Below, in pieces: positions 48,753 to 56,720 of a stretch of 64,000 nt of DNA. Made by a program: the position numbers and the translations under genes. Source of the stretch: Hyphomicrobiales bacterium (lineage in GTDB: Bacteria; Pseudomonadota; Alphaproteobacteria; Rhizobiales; Beijerinckiaceae); the NCBI GenBank assembly GCA_027487245.1, contig JAIYDY010000045.1:1-64000 (forward strand). Reading direction: 5' to 3'. Every line of letters begins with the position of its first letter. The stretch's first letter is position 1. The notes below the pieces were generated by a model that was not told the DNA's origin, did no database searches, and saw nothing but the letters and a program-made list of their open reading frames with translations.

Positions 48753-50647
48753 CGTGATCTCCCGTCATCGAAAGCGTCGGACAGCGCGCCGAACCGTTCC
48801 GCCATCCGGCTCACGGCTTGGGTATCGTCCAGCGCGCCGTCAAGCCAGCCCTTGATCGCATCCCCGAAGATCGCGCGGCCGCCCACAAAGCCGATGACGC
48901 GCGGCATCTGCGCGGCGAGGGCAAGCTCTGGCCCCGAGGCCGCTGTCCGCGCGATCACGATCAGCCCGCGGCAGGCAGGGTCATGCCGGCTGATGACGGC
49001 ATCGATCGCCGCGGCGTCGGACGCCTGCGGAGGGGCCTCGACCAGCCAGAAATCCGGCATCAGGCCCCCCTGATACAGGCTCTCCAGCAGGGCTGCGGTC
49101 GTCTGCCCCTCGGCTGCCAGCGCCTCGATCATGGTCTCGCGCCGGCTTGCTCGCGCCATGGCCATGATACCGGCAATCTCCGGCAGGCGCACTGCCAGAG
49201 GCGTGCGCGCATCGGCTCGGGCATTGGCGATCAGCTTGATCACCTGCCCGAGCGGCCATTCCAGCGGATTGTCAGCCAGAGCGCCGGCCTCGCCATGGGG
49301 AAACTGCCGCGCCAGCCAGATGCCTTTTCGTTGCGCATCGAACAGCGCCTGCCGGCCGAGTGCGCCATCAAGGAACAGGCCGAAGCCCTCGCGCCGCTTC
49401 GCCACGCGCTCGCAGGCGGCCACGGCCAGCCGCTTGAAGGCGGGGATGCGCCCCGGATCGGCACCGGCGGCAATGGCCACGGGCTCAAGGTCATGCGCGC
49501 CATGGTCGATCGACAGGATGCGCAAGGGAAGGGCGCAAGCCCGCCGCGTGGTCGTGTGATGCAGGTGGTTCAGCACCGGATCATGGCGCAGCGCCCGATG
49601 CGGCGATCCGTGCTGAAGGAAATGCTTCAACTCGGCAAAGGTCGGGCTTTCCGGCGAGCACAGCAGCCGCGAGACGGCGAAGGCCCCGCAGGCATTGGCA
49701 TAGGCGCAGGTGGTTTCGAGCGGCTCGCCCCGCAGCCAGCCGCGCAGGAAGCCCGACATGAAGGCGTCGCCTGCCCCTAGCACGTTGTAGACCTCGACCG
49801 GAAAGCCGGGCCCGCGCACGCCCTCATCGAGGCTAGGCGGAATGGCACCGGGAAACACCACGCAGCCCATCGGCCCGCGCTTGCAGACCAGCAGCGCGCC
49901 GGGGCTTAGCCGGCGCAAGATGGCCAGCGCTTCAAGCGTGTCCTCCGAGCCGGCGGCGATGTGCAGCTCTTCCTCGGTGCCCACGATCAGGTCGCAGTCG
50001 GGCACGATGGCCTGAAGATGCGCGGTCACGGTCTCCGAGCGCAGATAGCGTTCTTCCCCCGCGCCGTGGCCGGCAAGGCCCCACAGGTTGGGCCGGTAGT
50101 CGATGTCGAACACGATCCTGCGGCCATGCGCTTTCGCGATGCGGATCGCCTTGCGCTGGGCCTCCGCAGCATGGGGCCGGGCGAAATGCGTGCCGGTGAC
50201 CACGATGGCCGCCGCGCTGGCCACGAAACCGGGGTCGATGTCGCTCTCGTCCAGCGCCGCGTCAGCACAGTTCTCGCGCATGAAGATCAGCGGAAAGGTG
50301 CTGTCATCGCTGACACCGAGGAGGACCAGTGCGGTCAACCGTTCCGGATCGGTGTGGATGCCGTCGAGCGCCACGCCCTCGCGTTGCATCTGCTCGCGGA
50401 TGAAGCGGCCCATGTGCTCGTCGCCGACACGCGTGATCAGGCCGGAGCGAAGGCCGAGCCGCGCGGTGCCGATGGCGATGTTGGCCGGGCAGCCGCCCAC
50501 GGCCTTGGAGAAGCTCGCCATGTCCTCAAGCCGCCCGCCGATCTGCTGGCCATAGAGATCGACCGAAGAGCGCCCGATGCTGATGACATCGAGCACCGGC
50601 GGGGATGGCGCCGGGGAGGGCGGTGAAGGCGCGGCTGGGGACGGCAT
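48749..50647 (-). CDS. iolC: 5-dehydro-2-deoxygluconokinase fused to a DUF2090 aldolase-like domain
   Basis: A 632-residue fusion. The N-terminal 330 residues are a PfkB kinase that phosphorylates 2-deoxy-5-keto-gluconate: ISIGRSSVDLYGQQIGG, GGCPANIAIGTARLG, and NVLGAGDAFMSGF with the catalytic Asp. After about 355 comes a DUF2090 TIM-barrel domain (LRILSIDHGAHDLE, FWLVEAPPQASD), which has been proposed to supply the IolJ aldolase step; the usual DHR motif reads DHGAH here. This could let one polypeptide do two consecutive reactions. No separate iolJ is seen in the window. It follows the SDR after 11 bp. Confidence 0.95.
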   Translation of the reverse strand: MPSPAAPSPPSPAPSPPVLDVISIGRSSVDLYGQQIGGRLEDMASFSKAVGGCPANIAIGTARLGLRSGLITRVGDEHMGRFIREQMQREGVALDGIHTDPERLTALVLLGVSDDSTFPLIFMRENCADAALDESDIDPGFVASAAAIVVTGTHFARPHAAEAQRKAIRIAKAHGRRIVFDIDYRPNLWGLAGHGAGEERYLRSETVTAHLQAIVPDCDLIVGTEEELHIAAGSEDTLEALAILRRLSPGALLVCKRGPMGCVVFPGAIPPSLDEGVRGPGFPVEVYNVLGAGDAFMSGFLRGWLRGEPLETTCAYANACGAFAVSRLLCSPESPTFAELKHFLQHGSPHRALRHDPVLNHLHHTTTRRACALPLRILSIDHGAHDLEPVAIAAGADPGRIPAFKRLAVAACERVAKRREGFGLFLDGALGRQALFDAQRKGIWLARQFPHGEAGALADNPLEWPLGQVIKLIANARADARTPLAVRLPEIAGIMAMARASRRETMIEALAAEGQTTAALLESLYQGGLMPDFWLVEAPPQASDAAAIDAVISRHDPACRGLIVIARTAASGPELALAAQMPRVIGFVGGRAIFGDAIKGWLDGALDDTQAVSRMAERFGALSDAFDDGRSR

Positions 50648-50658
50648 GTCGGATGCTT

Positions 50659-51468
50659 TCAGGGGGCGAGCGGTTCGGCGCTGACGCCTGACACGGTCTG
50701 GTCGAAGTCGATGTTCGCCCCGGTCATCAGGCCCGATTCGTCCGAAGCAAGGAAGGCGCAGGCCCGCGCCACCTCATTCGGGTCGATCAGTCGGCCAAAC
50801 GGGCGGTCCTTCACGGCCTCGTCAAGCCAGCCATCGCTAGCGCCATGGTACTGCCGCATCACGCGCTCCTCGCCCGGCGTGTGCATCCAGCCGATGTTGA
50901 GCCCGTTGACGCGGATGCGATGCCTGACGAGAGCATGGGCGACATTGCGCGTCAGGGTGGCGAGCGCGCCCTTGCTGGTGCTGTAGGCGCTCAGGAAGGG
51001 CTGGCCACCATGGGCCGACATCGACTGGATGTTGATGATCGAGCCGCCAATCTTCTCGCGCACCATGATCCGGGCCGCCCCCTGGATCAGGAAGAACGGG
51101 GCCTTGACGTTGACATCGAACAATTCGTCGTAGCGCTCCTCGCTGGTGTCGAGGATGTCGCCCCGGTCAGTCAGGCCCGCCGCGTTGACCAGCACGTCGA
51201 TGCGCCCAAAGGCCTTGTCGGCTGCCGCGATCACGGCCCGCACATCGGCGATGCGGGCAAGGTCCGCCTCGACGAACACGGCGGATGTGCCCAGCGCCAT
51301 CAGCATGTCCCGGACCCTGGCCCCGTTGGCAGCATTGCGGCCGCAGATCACGATGCCGCAGGCACCACGGTTGGCAAACAGGCGGGCAATGGCTTCGCCG
51401 AGGCCTTGCGTTCCGCCCGTGACCACGGCGACCTTGCCGTCCAGCCGCGCGCCATCCTTGCCTGCCAT
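50659..51468 (-). CDS. SDR family oxidoreductase at the head of the iol operon
   Basis: A classical short-chain dehydrogenase of 269 residues. NAD(P) binding TGGTQGLG near the N-terminus, VNAAGL, catalytic Ser in IINIQSMSAHGG, and YSTSKG (Tyr, Lys). ATG 51468 follows GGGAGCG. Position as the first gene of SDR-iolC-iolD-iolE-iolB suggests a polyol such as another inositol isomer or an inosose as substrate, but the sequence alone does not show it. It could instead be a sorbitol- or gluconate-type dehydrogenase. Confidence 0.9.
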   Translation of the reverse strand: MAGKDGARLDGKVAVVTGGTQGLGEAIARLFANRGACGIVICGRNAANGARVRDMLMALGTSAVFVEADLARIADVRAVIAAADKAFGRIDVLVNAAGLTDRGDILDTSEERYDELFDVNVKAPFFLIQGAARIMVREKIGGSIINIQSMSAHGGQPFLSAYSTSKGALATLTRNVAHALVRHRIRVNGLNIGWMHTPGEERVMRQYHGASDGWLDEAVKDRPFGRLIDPNEVARACAFLASDESGLMTGANIDFDQTVSGVSAEPLAP

Positions 51469-51606
51469 TCGCTTCGCTCCCTTCGCCGGACATGGTGGCC
51501 TTGCGGCCTCATCGGCCTGTCCGTTACACAATCAAATCAGAAGCTGGGCTTCCGGGCAAAGCATGATATGTAGCCAACAAACAAAATGGCCTCGGGAGGG
51601 CATGAC
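51469..51606. promoter_or_regulatory. Divergent control region of the iol operon and idhA
   Basis: 138 bp, A/T-richer around 51525-51590 than its surroundings, must hold promoters for both directions. A small perfect palindrome GAAGC-TGG-GCTTC is at 51540-51552 and is a possible operator. No regulator gene such as iolR is in the window. I could not assign -10/-35 elements with confidence. Confidence 0.45.
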
Positions 51607-52599
51607 GTGATCAGGGTCGGGTTGCTGGGTGCCGGTCGCATTGGCCGCATTCATGGCGGCAATGTCGCGGTGTCGGGCCGGGCCCGGCTCGTGGCCGTGG
51701 CCGATGCGTTGGCAGATGCGGCGCGCGATCTGGCCACTGCGCTTGGCGCCGATGTGCGCAGCGCAGACGCGATCATCGCCGCCGCTGACATCGACGCCGT
51801 GCTGATCTGCTCGCCGACCGACACCCACGCCGACCTGATCGAGGCTGCGGTGCGGGCCGGCAAGGCGGTCTTCTGCGAAAAGCCGGTCGATCTCGATGCC
51901 GGTCGGATCGAGGCTTGTCTCAGGGTGGTGGCGGCCAGCGGCCAGCCGCTGATGATCGGCTTCAACCGACGTTTCGATCCAAGCTTCGCCGAAGCCCGCC
52001 GCCGCATCCTTGCCGGCGAGATTGGCCCGGTGGAAATGGTCACCATCCTGTCGCGCGATCCCTCGCCGCCGCCGCCCTCCTATGTGACGCGCTCGGGCGG
52101 GCTGTTCCGCGACATGATGATCCATGATTTCGACATGGCCCGCTTCCTGCTCGGAGAGGAGCCGGTCGAGGTCCACGCCGTCGCCTCCTGCCTCGTCGAT
52201 CCGGGCATTGGCGCAGCCGGCGATGTCGACACCGCCGCCGTGCTGCTCAAGACCGCGTCCGGCAAGATCGCCCAGATCTCGAACTCGCGCCGCGCCAGCT
52301 ATGGCTATGACCAGCGTTTCGAAGTCCATGGCGCAACCGGCATGGTCAGCGCCCGCAATGTGCCGGTGACCACGGTCGAGATCGCCACGGTGGCAGGCTT
52401 CCGCACCGACCCGGCGCAGCCCTTCTTTCTCGAACGCTATGCCGCTGCCTACCGCGCCGAACTCGACCATTTCCTTGGATGCGTGGCTGACGGCACGGCC
52501 CCTTCACCTTCCGGCGAGGATGGCCTGAAGGCGCAGAAGCTCGCCGATGCGGCCACGCTCTCTCACCAGACGGGCGCGCCCGTTCGCCTGAAAGCCTGA
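51607..52599 (+). CDS. idhA: Myo-inositol 2-dehydrogenase (Gfo/Idh/MocA family)
   Basis: Oxidises myo-inositol to scyllo-inosose with NAD. 330 residues from GTG 51607, chosen because GGGAGGG ends 7 nt upstream and this gives IRVGLLGAGRIGRIHG, the usual start. Further motifs: VFCEKPVDLD (EKP, catalytic Lys), MIGFNRRFDPSF, and MMIHDFDMARFLLG (Asp and His of the active site). It is divergent from the iol operon and starts the idhA-IMPase pair. It could act on other inositols, since the family is broad. Confidence 0.93.
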   Translation: MIRVGLLGAGRIGRIHGGNVAVSGRARLVAVADALADAARDLATALGADVRSADAIIAAADIDAVLICSPTDTHADLIEAAVRAGKAVFCEKPVDLDAGRIEACLRVVAASGQPLMIGFNRRFDPSFAEARRRILAGEIGPVEMVTILSRDPSPPPPSYVTRSGGLFRDMMIHDFDMARFLLGEEPVEVHAVASCLVDPGIGAAGDVDTAAVLLKTASGKIAQISNSRRASYGYDQRFEVHGATGMVSARNVPVTTVEIATVAGFRTDPAQPFFLERYAAAYRAELDHFLGCVADGTAPSPSGEDGLKAQKLADAATLSHQTGAPVRLKA

Positions 52600-52605
52600 G
52601 CCCCG

Positions 52606-53412
52606 ATGTCGAGCCTGTGCCCTGACGAATTGAGTGCCCGTTTTCATGCGCTGGCCGGCATCGCGGCTGAACTCGGGCATCTCGCCAACCGCTATTTTGC
52701 CGATCAGGCCTCGCTCGGCACCCGCATGAAGGGCTTCCAGGATTTCCTGACCGAAGCCGATGGCGCGGTCGAAGCCCTGTTCCGCCGCCGGATCGCCGAA
52801 AGCTTTCCGCTCGATGCGGTGATGGGCGAGGAAATGGGCGGCGGCAATGCAGACCGGCTCTGGATCATCGATCCGATCGACGGCACTGCCAACTTCGCCC
52901 GTGGCGACCGGCAATGGTGCGTCTCCATCGGCTTCGTGCTGAATGGCGTGCCGGAGTTGGGTGTGATCCATTCGCCCGCGCTCGGCGAAACCTTCCTGGC
53001 CCGGCGCGGCCATGGCGCGACCATGAACGGCAAGCCGATCAAGGTCGCCACAACATCCGAGATGCGCCAGTCCACCGTCGAGTTCGGCTGGTCGCCGCGC
53101 CTGCCGCCCGCGCCCTACATCGAGGCTGTCGGGCGGCTTCTCGCTGCCGGGGCCAACGTCAAGCGCAGCGCCTCCGGAGCGCTCGGCCTTGCCCATGTCG
53201 CCATCGGGCGCACCGATGGCTATGGCGAACTGCACATCAACTCGTGGGATGTGGCGGCGGGGCTGGTGATCGCGGCGGAGGCAGGGGCCCGCATCAACGA
53301 TTTCTGTTCCGGAGACTGGGTTGCCAGCGGCAACCCGATTCTCGTCGTCACACCAAGCCTCTGGGATGGCGTTTCGGAGGCCTGCGCCATCGTGTCCAGC
53401 CGGGCAGATTGA
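52606..53412 (+). CDS. Inositol monophosphatase family phosphatase
   Basis: A Mg2+-dependent sugar/inositol phosphatase of 268 residues. Motifs: GEEMGG (Glu75/76), IIDPIDGTANFARG (Asp89, Asp92, Thr94 region) and INSWDVAAG (Trp214, Asp215), all metal ligands present. Such proteins cut inositol-1-phosphate, histidinol phosphate, PAP or fructose bisphosphate; family alone cannot decide. It lies 6 bp after idhA and 88 bp before the AfuA-like transporter genes, so inositol phosphate is the natural candidate. It has no signal peptide and is cytoplasmic. Confidence 0.92.
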   Translation: MSSLCPDELSARFHALAGIAAELGHLANRYFADQASLGTRMKGFQDFLTEADGAVEALFRRRIAESFPLDAVMGEEMGGGNADRLWIIDPIDGTANFARGDRQWCVSIGFVLNGVPELGVIHSPALGETFLARRGHGATMNGKPIKVATTSEMRQSTVEFGWSPRLPPAPYIEAVGRLLAAGANVKRSASGALGLAHVAIGRTDGYGELHINSWDVAAGLVIAAEAGARINDFCSGDWVASGNPILVVTPSLWDGVSEACAIVSSRAD

Positions 53413-53435
53413 CTTATCTGCGCTGCCTGTCTGAA

Positions 53436-53453
53436 TTGTCACCAAACTGTCAT
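53436..53453 (+). promoter_or_regulatory. PHO box (PhoB operator) upstream of the AfuABC-type transporter
   Basis: TTGTCAC (53436-53442), CAAA, CTGTCAT (53447-53453): two 7-bp repeats spaced 11 bp apart, matching the CTGTCAT-N4-CTGTCAT pattern at 12 of 14 positions, in the 88-bp gap before the binding-protein gene. It predicts phosphate-starvation control by PhoB. Confidence 0.75.
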
Positions 53454-53500
53454 CTCAAGCACAGAACAACCAACAAGAACCAATAGAGAGGAACTGACCC

Positions 53501-54547
53501 ATGACCATCCGCTTTCCGTTCCGCCAGGCTGCTTTCGGGGCCTTCGCCGCGCTCGGCCTTGGCGCCATGTCCGCCCCCGCGCTCGCCCAGGGAGAGGTCG
53601 TGGTCTACTGCTCCGTGCAGGAAGAGTGGTGCCGCCCCATGATGCAGGCCTTCGAACGCAAGACCGGCATCAAGGTCTCGATGACCCGCAAGTCCTCCGG
53701 CGAGACCTTCGCCCAGATCAAGGCGGAAGCTGCCAATCCGCGCGGCGATGTGTGGTGGGGCGGCACGGGTGACCCGCACCTCCAGGCCGCCGAGGAGGGC
53801 ATCACCGAGGAATACCGCTCGCCGATGCTGGCCGAATTGCTGCCCTGGGCCACGCGCCAGGCCGAACAGTCCAAGTTCCGCACAGTCGGCATCTATGCAG
53901 GCGCGCTCGGCTTCTCGTTCAACACCCAGCAACTGGCCCGCAAGCGCCTGCCCGAGCCCAAGTGCTGGGCCGATCTGGCCAAGGCCGACTACAAGGACGA
54001 GGTCCAGGTGGCTGATCCGAATTCGTCGGGCACGGCCTACACCAAGGTCGCCACGCTGGTGCAGCTGATGGGCGAGGCCAAGGCTTTCGAGTTCATGAAA
54101 GCCATGCACAAGAACGTCAACCAGTACACCAAGTCGGGTGCGGCGCCGGCCCGTGCCGCCGCAACCGGCGAGAGCCTGATCGGCATCACCTTCCTGCATG
54201 ATGCCGTGTCGCAGGCTGTCGGCGGCGCGCCGGTCAAGGTCGTCCCTCCCTGCGAGGGCACCGGTTACGAGATTGGCTCGATGTCGATCATCAAGGGTGC
54301 CAAGAACATGGAGAATGCCAAGAAGTTCTACGACTTTGCCCTCTCGGCGGAAGCGCAGGCGCTTGGTGCGGAGGCCAAGTCCTATCAGGTGCCGTCGAAC
54401 AAGTCCGCGCCGGTGCCACCCGAAGCCCCCAAGCTCTCGGACATCAAGCTGATCGACTATGACTTCGCCAAGTATGGCTCATCAGCCGAACGCACCCGCC
54501 TGCTCGCCAAGTGGGATGCGGAAATCCGCAACGCACCGAAGCGCTGA
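53501..54547 (+). CDS. AfuA-type periplasmic binding protein, probably for a phosphorylated sugar or polyol
   Basis: A 348-residue protein of the Fe3+/AfuA binding superfamily. The signal peptide is cleaved near ALAQG. The mature start is EVVVYCSVQEEWCRPMMQAF. Instead of the ferric Tyr-Tyr pair it has ITFLHDAVSQ (His233, Asp234) and TGYEIGS (Glu257). The spacing of 24 from His to Glu equals that recalled for H205, D206, E229 of AfuA, which binds hexose phosphates. The GDVWWGGTGDPHLQAAEEG ligand loop is also AfuA-like. ATG 53501 follows AGAGAGGA. A PHO box is 47 bp upstream. The exact ligand is unknown. Confidence 0.85.
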   Translation: MTIRFPFRQAAFGAFAALGLGAMSAPALAQGEVVVYCSVQEEWCRPMMQAFERKTGIKVSMTRKSSGETFAQIKAEAANPRGDVWWGGTGDPHLQAAEEGITEEYRSPMLAELLPWATRQAEQSKFRTVGIYAGALGFSFNTQQLARKRLPEPKCWADLAKADYKDEVQVADPNSSGTAYTKVATLVQLMGEAKAFEFMKAMHKNVNQYTKSGAAPARAAATGESLIGITFLHDAVSQAVGGAPVKVVPPCEGTGYEIGSMSIIKGAKNMENAKKFYDFALSAEAQALGAEAKSYQVPSNKSAPVPPEAPKLSDIKLIDYDFAKYGSSAERTRLLAKWDAEIRNAPKR

Positions 54548-54575
54548 GTCCTGAAGCCGCCGGGGTGCCGGCCAG

Positions 54576-56720
54576 GTGAACCGCAGGACCGCCGATCGAG
54601 GCCATGTCGATGTCGTCGCGGCCCTCGTGGCCGTGGCGGCCTTCGCGCTCCTGCCGTGGGCTTTCACCGGCCCGGGCCAGTCGGGGCTTGCCCTGATGCT
54701 GGCCGGGCGCTGGCCCTTGCCCTTGCCGGCTCTGGCAGCAACTGTGGCGGCTGTGCTGGCCTTCGCCTCTCCGCAGAAGGCCACGGTCCGGCTCGTGGTG
54801 ATCGGCGCGGGGCTCGCCAGCTTCGTGCTCTATGGCTTCTTCGCCCGCCACATCGATGGAGGGCCGATGCTCTCCTGGGGGCTGGGCGCGACCATCGTGT
54901 TCGCAGCTCTGGTGCTGCTGGGCTCGCGGGCCGCCGCCGTGGCCGGAGCCTTCAAGGCCGACCGCTGGGTCGCCACCACGACGATCGCGATCCTCGCCTC
55001 GGTCATTGTCTTCGTCTTCTTCCCCGTCGTGCGGGTGCTGGCCAGCGCCTTCGTCGATAGGTCCGGTGTCCTCGATCTGGGGCTGGCGGCGCGTCGCCTG
55101 TTCGCACCCGACATCTGGACGCTTGCCTGCCTGTATTCGGAAGGCGGCTGCGGCGTGGTCGCCAACACCATCCTGCTCGGCCTCTTGGCGGGGATCGTCT
55201 CCACCTTGCTCGGCCTTGCTTTTGCGCTGCTCGCCGTGCGTGGCGGGGCGCGCAACTCGAAGCTGTTCGACGCGATGTCGATCCTGCCGATCATCACCCC
55301 GCCTTTCGTGATCGCGCTGGCGCTGGTCATCCTGTTTGGCCGCACCGGCATCGTCACCACCTTCCTCGATGACTGGTTCGACATTCCGCGCTCGCGCTGG
55401 ATCTATGGCCTGCCCGGCGTGCTGATCAGCCAGGTCCTGTCGCAGACGCCGCTGTCCTATCTCATCCTGCGTGGCGCGCTCCAGGGCATCGCCCCCTCGC
55501 TGGAGGAGGCGGCGCAGACCTTGCGGGCCTCGCGCATGCACATCTTCCGCACCGTGACATGGCCGCTGCTCAGGCCGGCCGTGGCAGCGGCCTTCCTGCT
55601 CGGCTTTGTCGAAAGCCTGTCCGATTTCGGCAATCCGCTGGTGCTTGGCGGCTCGTTCGAGGTGCTGTCGACCAAGATCTTCTTTGCGGTTGCCGGCGCG
55701 CAGCATGATCCCGGCCGCGCGGCGATCCTGGCGCTGATCCTGCTGGCGCTGACGCTCTCCGCCTTCTGGCTCCAGATGGTCTGGCTCGGCAAGAAGTCCT
55801 ACGTCACCGTCACCGGCAAGGGCGACAGCGGCATCCCCGCGCCCCTGCCCACCGCGGTCCGCTTCGCCGCACTGGGCGTCGTCGTGCCGTGGATCATTCT
55901 CACCGTGGTGGTCTACGGCATCATCGCGGTCGGCGGCTTCGTGGTCGACATCGGGCGCGGCGACATGACCGCGACCTGGAAGCATTTCAGCACCGGCTTT
56001 TCGGTCGAACTGGGCCAGAACGGCCTGTTCTTCTCCGGCTCGGCCTGGGATTCGTTCTTCATCACGGTGATGGTTTCGGCGGTGGCGGCCCCGCTCACCG
56101 CCATCGTCGGGCTGCTCACCGCCTACGTGCTCTCGCGCCATGACTTCAAGGGCAAGCGCACCTTCGAGTTCCTGACGATGCTGTCCTTCGCCATTCCGGG
56201 CACGGTCATCGGCGTGGCCTACATCGTCGCCTTCAACGTGCCGCCGATCGAGATCACCGGAACGGGGCTGATCCTGATCATCTGCTTTGTCTTCCGCAAC
56301 ATGCCGGTCGGCGTGCGCTCCGGCATTGCCGCCCTCAGCCAGATCGACAAGTCGCTCGATGAGGCCTCGACCACGCTGGGCGCGAAGACCGGAACAACCG
56401 TCAGGCGGGTCACGCTGCCGCTGCTGAAGCCCGCCATTGTGGCGACGCTGGTGTTCTCCTTCGTCCATGCCATGACAGCGGTCAGCGCCATCGTCTTCCT
56501 CGTCACGGCGCGCTACAACATGGCGACAGCCTACATCGTCAACCGGGTCGAGGCCGGAGAGTTCGCGCTTGCCATCGCCTATTCCTCGTTGCTGATCCTG
56601 TTCATGCTGGCGGTCGTGCTGCTGATCCAGCTTGTGGTCGGCGAGCGCAAGATCGGCCGCCGCTCTGTGGCCGCCAAGCCCGCTGCCCCTCCCGTCACCA
56701 GTGGCATTGGAGCCCGTTGA
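54576..56720 (+). CDS. ABC transporter permease, fused double-domain (AfuB/FbpB type)
   Basis: A 714-residue inner-membrane permease with two BPD domains in one chain, about 12-14 helices. The two ATPase-contact loops are SLEEAAQTLRASRMHIFRTV and SLDEASTTLGAKTGTTVRRV. An N-terminal extra set of four helices precedes the first domain. GTG 54576 is taken as start; no in-frame ATG lies before the first helix. It shares a TGATG junction with the ATPase gene. Confidence 0.93.
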   Translation: MNRRTADRGHVDVVAALVAVAAFALLPWAFTGPGQSGLALMLAGRWPLPLPALAATVAAVLAFASPQKATVRLVVIGAGLASFVLYGFFARHIDGGPMLSWGLGATIVFAALVLLGSRAAAVAGAFKADRWVATTTIAILASVIVFVFFPVVRVLASAFVDRSGVLDLGLAARRLFAPDIWTLACLYSEGGCGVVANTILLGLLAGIVSTLLGLAFALLAVRGGARNSKLFDAMSILPIITPPFVIALALVILFGRTGIVTTFLDDWFDIPRSRWIYGLPGVLISQVLSQTPLSYLILRGALQGIAPSLEEAAQTLRASRMHIFRTVTWPLLRPAVAAAFLLGFVESLSDFGNPLVLGGSFEVLSTKIFFAVAGAQHDPGRAAILALILLALTLSAFWLQMVWLGKKSYVTVTGKGDSGIPAPLPTAVRFAALGVVVPWIILTVVVYGIIAVGGFVVDIGRGDMTATWKHFSTGFSVELGQNGLFFSGSAWDSFFITVMVSAVAAPLTAIVGLLTAYVLSRHDFKGKRTFEFLTMLSFAIPGTVIGVAYIVAFNVPPIEITGTGLILIICFVFRNMPVGVRSGIAALSQIDKSLDEASTTLGAKTGTTVRRVTLPLLKPAIVATLVFSFVHAMTAVSAIVFLVTARYNMATAYIVNRVEAGEFALAIAYSSLLILFMLAVVLLIQLVVGERKIGRRSVAAKPAAPPVTSGIGAR

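Noticed and set aside
47139..49073. Long plus-strand frame opposite iolD/iolC
   Set aside because: Overlaps two well-supported genes and has low-complexity composition without motifs.
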